From: Bacillota bacterium
GTDB lineage: Bacteria; Bacillota; Clostridia; Lutisporales; Lutisporaceae
NCBI GenBank assembly: GCA_023405875.1
Contig: JAEXXN010000052.1
Coordinates: 1-6,088, forward strand
Direction: 5' to 3'
Length of the DNA stretch: 6,088 nucleotides
Positions 1 through 4,381 of this stretch are shown piece after piece. A program made the position numbers and the translations under genes. The notes under the pieces are model-generated. The model saw nothing but the letters and a program-made list of their open reading frames with translations, had not been told where the DNA came from and searched no databases. How positions within the stretch are numbered: the stretch's first letter is position 1; each line of letters begins with the position of its first letter.

Positions 1-363
1 CAGAATGCCCTTTGGGTTGACAAACTGCAGTAGCAAGCCGGCCAGGAGGGTATTTGTCTGCTTTTCACCCTTTTCATCGCCGTGGGGGGAGCTTTTGTAC
101 GTTTTCCATGCAAGCCACAATATATAAATTGCGCCGATCCAGGTCATTATAGGCTTTATGGACGGTATCAGGCTGTAGAGGGTAACACTGAATATACCGG
201 ATAGGGCAAGTATGATGAGGAAGCCCAATAAAATTCCGATATTGAAGGCTATGCTTTTCCTGAAGCCGTACCGGCTTGCATTGGACATCGACATTATATT
301 GTTGGGCCCGGGTGTAAAGGACGTGACTATGACATAGGACAAAAAAGCTGCAAAGTTGGGCAT
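1..363 (-). CDS. LysE/RhtB-family amino-acid exporter (partial)
   Basis: This is the N-terminal 121 residues of a LysE/RhtB-type inner-membrane exporter, and the gene runs off the left edge. The protein begins MPNFAAFLSYVIVTSFTPGP. The family signature TPGPNN lies at residues 17-22, followed by a conserved Gly-rich helix (GILLGFLIILALSG) and a third hydrophobic segment with the family-typical GAIYILWLAWK. LLLQFVNPKGIL near the edge matches the conserved NPK region. Full-length members have about 200 residues and six helices, so roughly 60% is present. A GGAGG at 373-377 (complement) sits 9 nt before the ATG and fixes the start. Family members export amino acids such as lysine, homoserine/threonine or cysteine; the substrate cannot be read from this fragment. 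It is divergent from the XRE-cupin gene, which probably regulates it. Family call is secure, substrate unknown. Confidence 0.92.
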   Translation of the reverse strand, partial: MPNFAAFLSYVIVTSFTPGPNNIMSMSNASRYGFRKSIAFNIGILLGFLIILALSGIFSVTLYSLIPSIKPIMTWIGAIYILWLAWKTYKSSPHGDEKGEKQTNTLLAGLLLQFVNPKGIL

Positions 364-412
364 AAAGGTTTACCTCCGATTTTCCATATGATATAATACA
401 CAAAAAAGACAG

Positions 413-433
413 TATATTAAACCGTGCAATATA
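413..433. promoter_or_regulatory. Candidate operator in exporter/regulator intergenic region
   Basis: TATATT (413-418) and AATATA (428-433) form a 6-bp inverted repeat around a 9-nt spacer in the 118-bp divergent intergenic region. It lies just upstream of the likely -10 of the regulator gene, where an XRE protein could act on both genes. The arms are short and AT-rich, so chance is a real alternative. Confidence 0.2.
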
Positions 434-437
434 ATAG

Positions 438-443
438 TATAAT
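438..443 (+). promoter_or_regulatory. -10 box (TATAAT) of the XRE-cupin gene
   Basis: A perfect TATAAT lies 38 nt upstream of the preferred TTG start. No good -35 is visible at the right spacing (TATTAA at 415-420 is weak), so the promoter may need an activator or the box may be fortuitous in AT-rich DNA. Confidence 0.4.
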
Positions 444-468
444 TTGTGCAGCATAATGTCAATAGAAT

Positions 469-474
469 AGGGGG
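469..474 (+). promoter_or_regulatory. Ribosome binding site setting the TTG start of the XRE-cupin gene
   Basis: AGGGGG is followed by 7 nt and then TTG at 482. The GTG at 446, which would add 12 residues, has only AT-rich sequence upstream and would overlap the promoter region, so the TTG is preferred. The HAD gene at 4382 has the same AGGGGG-7 nt-TTG arrangement. Confidence 0.75.
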
Positions 475-481
475 AAATACC

Positions 482-1036
482 TTGGATAAATTAAATTCAG
501 TCATTGCCGGCAACCTGAAAAGACTCCGGGAAGAAAGAAAGCTCAGTCTCGACAATGTAGCAAAGCTTTCGGGAGTAAGCAAAAGCATGCTCGGACAGAT
601 TGAAAGAGGAGAGGTGAATCCTACTGTTTCAACTATATGGAAGATATCAAACGGCCTGAAAATATCCTTTACCCAGCTTATGAGCAGGCCGGAAGCGGAT
701 ATTGAGCTTGTAAGCAAGGAAGAGCTTCAACCCCTTATTGAAGATACCGGGAGGTTCAGGAATTACCCTGTATTTTCCTTTGATAGTGAAAGAAGATTTG
801 AAATGTATTCCCTTGAGATAGATGAGGGCGCCTATCTTGATGCCGAAGGCCACCCCAGGGGGACGCAGGAGTTCATTACGGTATTCTCAGGAGAGGTTTC
901 CATCACAGTAGGAGAAAAAAGCTATATTGTTGCAGCAGGTGATTCTATCCGTTTCAAAGCGGATACTGCCCACGCCTATAGAAACACAGGAAGCGGTACC
1001 TGCACCCTGAGCATGGTTATATACTATCCCCAATAA
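482..1036 (+). CDS. XRE-family transcriptional regulator with C-terminal cupin domain
   Basis: This is a 184-residue cytoplasmic DNA-binding regulator. Residues about 8-64 form an XRE/HTH_3 domain (NLKRLREERKLSLDNVAKLS, then GVSKSMLGQIERGEVNPT, the usual recognition region). Residues about 105-180 form a cupin_2 sensor domain, with HPRGTQEFITVFSGEV and AGDSIRFKADTAHAYRN as its two cupin motifs. Some canonical metal ligands remain (His, Glu, and the later His) but the HxH pair does not, so metal binding is uncertain. Length and domain order match the common XRE-cupin family, whose members sense small metabolites, often amino acids or polyamines. Divergence from a LysE-family exporter suggests it controls export of that substrate; this is inferred from context. 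The TTG start is chosen over GTG 446 because of the AGGGGG site. Arg codons are 10 of 12 AGR. Confidence 0.9.
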   Translation: MDKLNSVIAGNLKRLREERKLSLDNVAKLSGVSKSMLGQIERGEVNPTVSTIWKISNGLKISFTQLMSRPEADIELVSKEELQPLIEDTGRFRNYPVFSFDSERRFEMYSLEIDEGAYLDAEGHPRGTQEFITVFSGEVSITVGEKSYIVAAGDSIRFKADTAHAYRNTGSGTCTLSMVIYYPQ

Positions 1037-1107
1037 GGTCCGGGACTGCCTTGAAAAATCGACTTGTTGTGCTGGTTGATAACAGATTAATTTATCATAA
1101 AACGTCC

Positions 1108-1136
1108 TTGACAAAGAAATAATGCCGTGATAAACT
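1108..1136 (+). promoter_or_regulatory. Sigma-A-type promoter of the TetR operon
   Basis: A perfect -35 TTGACA (1108-1113) is followed by exactly 17 bp and a -10 TAAACT (1131-1136, 4 of 6 matches). The start site would fall near 1143, inside the inverted repeat, giving a leader of about 40 nt before the TetR start. The -10 coincides with the first six bases of the operator-like left arm, so a bound dimer should block polymerase. Confidence 0.75.
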
Positions 1137-1163
1137 GAACATGTTCAAAATGTGTTCAGTTTA
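1131..1163. promoter_or_regulatory. Probable TetR operator, perfect 11-bp inverted repeat
   Basis: TAAACTGAACA (1131-1141) and TGTTCAGTTTA (1153-1163) are perfect reverse complements separated by 11 nt. Within it, GAACATGTTC (1137-1146) is a complete 10-bp palindrome, so a second, shorter site geometry is possible. It covers the -10 and start region of the promoter and sits 20 bp before the TetR ATG. TetR proteins typically repress their own operons from sites like this. Assignment to this TetR is inferred from position. Confidence 0.75.
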
Positions 1164-1183
1164 TTTTAGGAGGAAATACGGCG

Positions 1184-1747
1184 ATGAACGATCTGGATGC
1201 AAGAAGCAGGATAATGAAGGCAGCTATGGACATACTTGATGAGGAGCCGGAGGCCGGCAGGATAACGGTACGGAGGATTGCTGAAAAGGCCGGGGTAGGG
1301 ATAGGCTTAATAAATTATCATTTTCAATCCAAGGAAAAGTTGCTTTTTGAGGCGGTAAATGCGACGATGGCGCAGTTGGCTGAAGGCTTCCAAAGCGTTG
1401 ATAAAAACAATGGGATGGAACCTGTGGATTTTTTGAAATACATGCTTAAAAAGCTTTCGGATTTTGCGCTTAAATACAGGAATATGACCAGGATCTCAGT
1501 GACCTATTCCTTGCTTCAGGGAGATATGGAAGCTGAAATGTACCTGCTCCCGGCACTGAGGGAGATATATGGAAGGACCAAGGAAGAAAGCGAATTGAGA
1601 CTCATCGCGTTTATGCTGATAAAAACAATGCAGGCTATGTATATAAGATCAGATGCTTTTCTCAGGTATTCCGGAATAGATATACTTGACGAGAAGCAAA
1701 TGAATGAGTCTGTTGACAGGCTGATAAGCAATATTATTGAAAAATAG
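1184..1747 (+). CDS. TetR/AcrR-family transcriptional repressor
   Basis: This 187-residue protein has the classic TetR layout. An N-terminal helix-turn-helix covers about residues 6-52, with ITVRRIAEKAGVGIGLINYH as helices 2-3 and FQSKEKLLFEAV as helix 4. An all-helical ligand-binding and dimerisation domain follows and resembles no specific subgroup I can name. AGGAGG at 1168-1173 lies 10 nt before the ATG. Likely ligands for such repressors are small, often toxic or redox-active molecules; here the downstream flavoprotein is the best hint. It heads an operon with a 69-residue membrane protein (12-nt gap, whose RBS overlaps this stop codon) and the flavoprotein (20-nt gap). Autoregulation is indicated by the inverted repeat over the promoter. 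Arg codons are 12 of 13 AGR, matching the host-like pattern. Confidence 0.93.
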   Translation: MNDLDARSRIMKAAMDILDEEPEAGRITVRRIAEKAGVGIGLINYHFQSKEKLLFEAVNATMAQLAEGFQSVDKNNGMEPVDFLKYMLKKLSDFALKYRNMTRISVTYSLLQGDMEAEMYLLPALREIYGRTKEESELRLIAFMLIKTMQAMYIRSDAFLRYSGIDILDEKQMNESVDRLISNIIEK

Positions 1748-1759
1748 GAGGTAAGGAAT

Positions 1760-1969
1760 ATGAAAACGGCATTAATAATAATTTCAATAATTACAGCGCT
1801 TTTGCTATTGTCCACAGCTATATGCGGAATGTGGATAAGCAAACAGGACCTGAGCCCCGGGGATTATGAAAGTTCAATCAGCTTTCATGCCAAAAGTGCT
1901 TATGCAACGGTGTTCTTCGGCTTGGTGCTTGTAATACTGGTTATTGTGAATATCAAAAAAATAGCATAG
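1760..1969 (+). CDS. Small two-helix membrane protein of the TetR operon
   Basis: This 69-residue protein of unrecognised family is predicted to be integral to the cytoplasmic membrane. Residues about 3-24 (ALIIISIITALLLLSTAICG) form one hydrophobic helix, residues 25-47 a polar loop with Asp/Glu and Lys, and residues about 48-65 (AYATVFFGLVLVILVIVN) a second helix, ending in KKIA. The first segment could be mistaken for a signal peptide, but no convincing cleavage site follows. TAGGAGGT overlapping the TetR stop lies 8 nt before the ATG. Tight packing between a repressor and a flavoprotein suggests it works with the flavoprotein or protects the membrane from the same inducing compound. That role is inferred only from operon context. 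Confidence 0.8.
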   Translation: MKTALIIISIITALLLLSTAICGMWISKQDLSPGDYESSISFHAKSAYATVFFGLVLVILVIVNIKKIA

Positions 1970-1989
1970 AAGCAAGGAGTCTGAGTAAT

Positions 1990-2805
1990 ATGAAAATACT
2001 TGCAGTAATTGCAAGTCCACGGGGAAAAGGGAATACTTACAGGACGGTAAAGGCTGTGGAAGACAGGCTGAAGGCTCTGGATAAAACAGTAGAATTTGAA
2101 TACCTTATATTGAAGGATATGGATTTTCAGCTTTGCAGGGGCTGCTATCAGTGCCTGGCAAGGGGCGAGCAGTACTGTCCCCTGAAGGATGAAAGAGCTG
2201 TGGTGGAAGAAAAGATGAGTGCATGCGACGGCTTTATATTCGCATCGCCGGTATACAATTACAATATGTCGTGGATGGCAAAGAATTTTTCGGACCGCTT
2301 TTCTTATATAAGCCATCGCCCCAGGTTTCACGGGAAAAAGGCCATGGTTGTTGCAACTACAGGAGGCGTGGGCCTGGGCTTCACGCTTTTCACGCTGAAA
2401 TTCCCGCTTATGGTATGGGGCTTTGATGTCTCTACCAAGCTGGGAGTGGCATGGTCTCCGGGCAAATTCAGCGAAGAGCAGTCAAAGGAAATGGAGAAGA
2501 AGCGGGAAAAGGCCATAACAAAAGCGGCCGAAGGCTTCTATAGAGCACTGAAGGATAAGCGAAAGCCAAAGCCCGGTATAATAAGCGTATTGGGCTTTGT
2601 TTTGCAGAAGGTATCCTTCTTCCATGCAGGGAAAGACCATGTTGATTACCTGTACTGGAAGGAAAAAGGATGGTTTGAACCGGGAGCATATTACTACTGT
2701 GATGCGCGGATAGGGCCGGTCAAGAGGTTTGTTGGATGGCTGGCGGCCAGGATAGCGCTTGCAGGCATGGTAAGGCCGGAGATAGAAAAAGAACTGAACC
2801 GATAG
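1990..2805 (+). CDS. NAD(P)H-dependent FMN oxidoreductase, iron-sulfur-flavoprotein-like
   Basis: This 271-residue protein has a flavodoxin-like/NADPH-dependent FMN reductase fold. Strand one, MKILAVIASPRGKGNT, carries the SPRxxGNT FMN-phosphate loop (residues 9-16). The segment SPVYNYNMSWMAKNFSDR and the ATTGG stretch further on match the second and third flavin-contacting regions. Between them, C49-x2-C52-x2-C55-x7-C63 matches the compact cysteine motif of iron-sulfur flavoproteins (Isf), so a [4Fe-4S] cluster is plausible but unproven. Simple family members have about 180-210 residues; this one has a C-terminal extension of roughly 70-90 residues rich in Lys and aromatics (KRKPKPG; WKEKGWFEPGAYYYCD; FVGWLAARIAL), possibly membrane-associating. 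AAGGAG at 1973-1978 is 11 nt before the ATG. It is the last gene of the TetR operon and probably reduces the inducing compound or a quinone; the substrate is unknown. Its final codons lie in an inverted repeat. Confidence 0.88.
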   Translation: MKILAVIASPRGKGNTYRTVKAVEDRLKALDKTVEFEYLILKDMDFQLCRGCYQCLARGEQYCPLKDERAVVEEKMSACDGFIFASPVYNYNMSWMAKNFSDRFSYISHRPRFHGKKAMVVATTGGVGLGFTLFTLKFPLMVWGFDVSTKLGVAWSPGKFSEEQSKEMEKKREKAITKAAEGFYRALKDKRKPKPGIISVLGFVLQKVSFFHAGKDHVDYLYWKEKGWFEPGAYYYCDARIGPVKRFVGWLAARIALAGMVRPEIEKELNR

Positions 2806-2820
2806 TACACGGTTCAGTTC
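2791..2820. repeat. Inverted repeat at the 3' end of the TetR operon
   Basis: GAACTGAACCG (2791-2801) and CGGTTCAGTTC (2810-2820) are perfect 11-bp arms around an 8-nt loop, overlapping the last four codons and stop of the flavoprotein gene. The RNA could form a stable hairpin, but no T-run follows (TGAAATATGG), so it is not a standard intrinsic terminator. It shares the 8-mer AACTGAAC and its complement with the operator at 1131-1163. It may be a second repressor site or an mRNA 3'-end stabilising stem. Confidence 0.7.
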
Positions 2821-2954
2821 TGAAATATGGATTAACTACAACATATCAGATTTTCAGATAATCAATTATGTAAATTTATGGTACTATATAATATATTGTA
2901 ATATCGATAAATTGCCAATATGTGAAAGACCAGCTATAAAAAGTCAAGTGGGAA
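2821..2954. other. AT-rich intergenic DNA, no gene seen
   Basis: This stretch between the TetR operon and the acetyltransferase stop is AT-rich, with TATATAAT-like runs (around 2882-2898) but no credible start, RBS or terminator on either strand. The acetyltransferase gene has no visible intrinsic terminator here. Confidence 0.5.
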
Positions 2955-3485
2955 TTATGAAAAATCCGAAGCAATGATTGAATAATAGCACACATCAAAA
3001 TAATCGTCATTGATTTTAGTAAAATGACGCAGAGTACCCTCAAGCAAGAAGCCGGATTTTTCGAGCACCTTACAGGAAGCAATGTTTAAAGACATGGCTA
3101 ACCCTTCTATGCGTTCAACTCGGAGACGTTCAAAAGCGTACAAAACCAAAGCTTGCGTTATCTCTGTAGCAAAGCCCATAGCCCAATAATCAGGCAGAAG
3201 GTTATATCCAACGACACATCGATTTGCCCGTTGATTAAAAGAAAGGATACCGGCTTCACCAATAAAATGATTTCCTTCTTTAGTCCACAACGCAGCAAAT
3301 TGATAAGGATTGTCATTCAATGAATCAAGGATTTTTTTAAAGTCAATGGAAGCTTCTCCTTTGTTTTGATAAGGCGTGAACGTGGAATATTGCCAAACTC
3401 TATCTGATGATTTCAATAGCCAATAGTATTCGAAATCATTAAGGGCATAATCTTTAAGCAACAGGCGACTTGTTTCAATATTCAT
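2955..3485 (-). CDS. GNAT-family N-acetyltransferase (RimJ/RimL-like)
   Basis: This 176-residue acetyl-CoA-dependent acyltransferase is cytoplasmic. It opens with MNIETSRLLLKDYALNDFEY, typical of the RimJ/RimL-like acetyltransf_3 group. The central region has FIGEAGILSFNQRANRCVVG, then the acetyl-CoA loop LLPDYWAMGFATEI (family pattern YWGxGyATEA; the first loop Gly is replaced by Ala here). ERIEGLAMSLNIASCKVLEK with the conserved N-x2-S-x3-L-x-K and GFLLEGTLRHF completes the fold. Substrates of such proteins range from ribosomal proteins to antibiotics and amino acids; none can be assigned. AAAGGAGA about 8 nt upstream supports the ATG. The start overlaps the stop of the transposase relic by 4 nt, so translation may be coupled. 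Arg codons are 7 of 8 CGN and Ile is mostly ATT/ATC, against AGR- and ATA-rich neighbours, which suggests transfer. Confidence 0.93.
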   Translation of the reverse strand: MNIETSRLLLKDYALNDFEYYWLLKSSDRVWQYSTFTPYQNKGEASIDFKKILDSLNDNPYQFAALWTKEGNHFIGEAGILSFNQRANRCVVGYNLLPDYWAMGFATEITQALVLYAFERLRVERIEGLAMSLNIASCKVLEKSGFLLEGTLRHFTKINDDYFDVCYYSIIASDFS

Positions 3486-3841
3486 AGGGGACTCTCCTTT
3501 TTTGGCAGAATCGCTTCATACGACCTGTTTTCTCTGAGAAGGGTAAAGATGATATTGCACATTTTCCTGGCAACCGCGCCAACAGCAGTTAGGTGATGTT
3601 TACCCCTTGCTTTGAGTGACTGATAGCATGTCATCGGAGTTGGGTAATTGAGTAGTAACTCTTTCGAGGTGGTACCAAATGTATCTGAAAGCAGATTCGT
3701 ATGCTCGGGAAAGATTTGATCCAATAAGGCGATAATCCTCCGCTTGCAGTCGCCGCAATTGTTAAGCAGCGGATTCCCCTCGGCATCGATGACCGACGCT
3801 TCATGGTTGCGCTTGGCGATGTAGATTCCGCAGTAAAACAA
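3482..3841 (-). pseudogene. IS110-family transposase relic with two internal deletions
   Basis: This 119-codon open frame joins three separate pieces of an IS110-type transposase, normally about 400 residues. Residues 1-25 (LFYCGIYIAKRNHEASVID) are the N-terminal DEDD domain start. After residue about 28, KRRIIALLDQIFPEHTNLLS and SDTFGTTSKELLLNYPTP are the middle section. From about residue 73, YQSLKARGKHHLTAVGAVAR and KMCNIIFTLLREN are the extreme C-terminus. The remaining DEDD acidic residues and the C-terminal catalytic-serine region are missing, and the first Asp (GID in the family) is Tyr, so it cannot be active. I prefer the TTG at 3841 because GGGGAGG (3850-3856) lies 8 nt upstream and the protein then begins like family members; an upstream ATG at 3871 has no such site. 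Both junctions keep frame. Piece boundaries come from memory of the family, so deletion sizes are approximate. Confidence 0.85.
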
Positions 3842-3869
3842 TAAAAAATCCTCCCCGTGATTCATGTTC

Positions 3870-3894
3870 ACAGACAGGATTCCTCTCTGCCTGT
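3870..3894 (-). repeat. Leader hairpin upstream of the transposase relic
   Basis: On the minus-strand RNA, ACAGGCAG and CTGTCTGT pair over 8 bp (one G-U) around a 9-nt loop. The 5' edge coincides with the start predicted from the promoter at 3902-3930, so the transcript would begin with this stem, 14 nt before the Shine-Dalgarno sequence. It could be an mRNA-stabilising 5' stem or a relic of the structured noncoding left end of an IS110 element. Confidence 0.4.
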
Positions 3895-3901
3895 TACGCT
3901 C

Positions 3902-3930
3902 ATTATCCCACTTCCATCGCAGGATAACAA
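3902..3930 (-). promoter_or_regulatory. Candidate promoter for the relic-acetyltransferase unit
   Basis: On the minus strand TTGTTA (3925-3930) and GATAAT (3902-3907) are spaced by 17 bp, matching 4 of 6 and 5 of 6 consensus bases. Transcription would begin near 3895 and run through the transposase relic into the acetyltransferase gene. Confidence 0.45.
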
Positions 3931-3937
3931 GTTTTCA

Positions 3938-3964
3938 TACGGTGCCCTTGTCAAAAACACCGTA
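3938..3964. repeat. Inverted repeat, 7-bp arms
   Basis: TACGGTG (3938-3944) and CACCGTA (3958-3964) are perfect complements around a 13-nt loop, between the acetyltransferase promoter and the RBS of the plus-strand membrane protein gene. There is no U-tract. It may be a regulatory site for either direction or part of the IS110 left-end remnant. Confidence 0.4.
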
Positions 3965-3991
3965 AATTCATTATGCGAGGAGAGATACAGG

Positions 3992-4231
3992 GTGAAATCG
4001 AACAAATTTATTTTAGGGTTAGGGATTATAATGCTTCTTTTAAGCAATATTCTGGCATTTCTTGTAATGAAGCTGAATGTTATAATTTTAGATTCAGTTA
4101 CGGGAGGCTTTGCTTATAACAGTGAGCTGTGGTTGGAAAATTCCAATAATGCCGTTGTGGTATCAGGTGCCGTTATAGTTTTATATCAGCTATTCATTTC
4201 AGTCATCGCCAATATAAAAGCTGAAAAGTAG
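3992..4231 (+). CDS. Small two-helix membrane protein, unknown function
   Basis: This 79-residue protein is not one I recognise. Residues about 6-26 (FILGLGIIMLLLSNILAFLV) form a hydrophobic helix, residues 27-53 a loop with GGFAYNSELWLENSNN, and residues about 54-74 (AVVVSGAVIVLYQLFISVIA) a second helix, followed by a charged NIKAEK tail. I chose the GTG at 3992 because AGGAGAG (3978-3984) lies 7 nt upstream. A longer frame back to 3857 would add a polar, non-hydrophobic stretch overlapping the IS110 left-end DNA and has no RBS. A weak TTGTCA (3948-3953) upstream might be a -35, but no good -10 follows. The gene stands alone, closed by the terminator at 4296-4348. It resembles the 1760-1969 protein only in layout (helix-polar loop-helix). 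Confidence 0.7.
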   Translation: MKSNKFILGLGIIMLLLSNILAFLVMKLNVIILDSVTGGFAYNSELWLENSNNAVVVSGAVIVLYQLFISVIANIKAEK

Positions 4232-4295
4232 TTTATTAATCTGTTGTATTTCATTGAAATAGCAAGGTCTGGAACTTCCCGTTTGATTATTCTCT

Positions 4296-4348
4296 GCATA
4301 TGCGCTATAATGCTGTAAAAATAGTATAGCGCATATGCTTTTATTATT
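4296..4348 (+). terminator. Intrinsic terminator, 14-bp perfect stem
   Basis: GCATATGCGCTATA (4296-4309) and TATAGCGCATATGC (4325-4338) are perfect complements around a 15-nt loop, followed directly by TTTTATTATT. It lies 65 nt past the 79-residue membrane protein gene and ends 33 nt before the HAD start. Each arm contains the self-complementary octamer GCATATGC. There is no T-run on the other strand, so it works in the plus direction. Confidence 0.85.
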
Positions 4349-4355
4349 GGCGATG

Positions 4356-4364
4356 TGTTATACT
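4356..4364 (+). promoter_or_regulatory. Candidate extended -10 promoter before the HAD gene
   Basis: TG-T-TATACT is an extended -10 (5 of 6 in the hexamer) without a matching -35. Its start would fall near 4371, within the AGGGGG site at 4369-4374, which would leave almost no leader. It may therefore not be the working promoter. Confidence 0.25.
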
Positions 4365-4368
4365 GCAC

Positions 4369-4374
4369 AGGGGG
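4369..4374 (+). promoter_or_regulatory. Ribosome binding site setting the TTG start of the HAD gene
   Basis: AGGGGG lies 7 nt before TTG 4382, the same spacing as at 469-474 with TTG 482. The in-frame ATG at 4376 is only 1 nt from the site, too close for initiation, and the GTG at 4355 lies upstream of it. Confidence 0.7.
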
Positions 4375-4381
4375 TATGGAC

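Noticed and set aside
74..454. Minus-strand 126-codon frame overlapping the LysE exporter
   Set aside because: The LysE protein in the other frame is unmistakable (TPGPNN, good RBS); this frame starts in the intergenic region and has no family match.
446..481. GTG 446 as the start of the XRE-cupin gene, adding 12 residues
   Set aside because: No RBS lies upstream of it and the segment overlaps the promoter and RBS; TTG 482 has AGGGGG at 7 nt.
1077..1097. Inverted repeat TGATAA/TTATCA after the XRE gene as a terminator
   Set aside because: The stem has only 6 AT-rich pairs and no T-run follows; no intrinsic terminator can be supported for the XRE gene.
1900..2331. Minus-strand 143-codon frame opposite the flavoprotein gene
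   Set aside because: It lies wholly opposite well-supported plus-strand genes and has no RBS or recognisable protein.
3857..3991. Upstream extension of the small membrane protein to 3857
   Set aside because: The added residues are polar with no membrane or family signal, there is no RBS, and the DNA overlaps the IS110 left end and minus-strand promoter; GTG 3992 has AGGAGAG at 7 nt.
1760..4231. Homology between the 69- and 79-residue membrane proteins
   Set aside because: They share only a helix-loop-helix layout and a generic hydrophobic pattern; no alignable motif.
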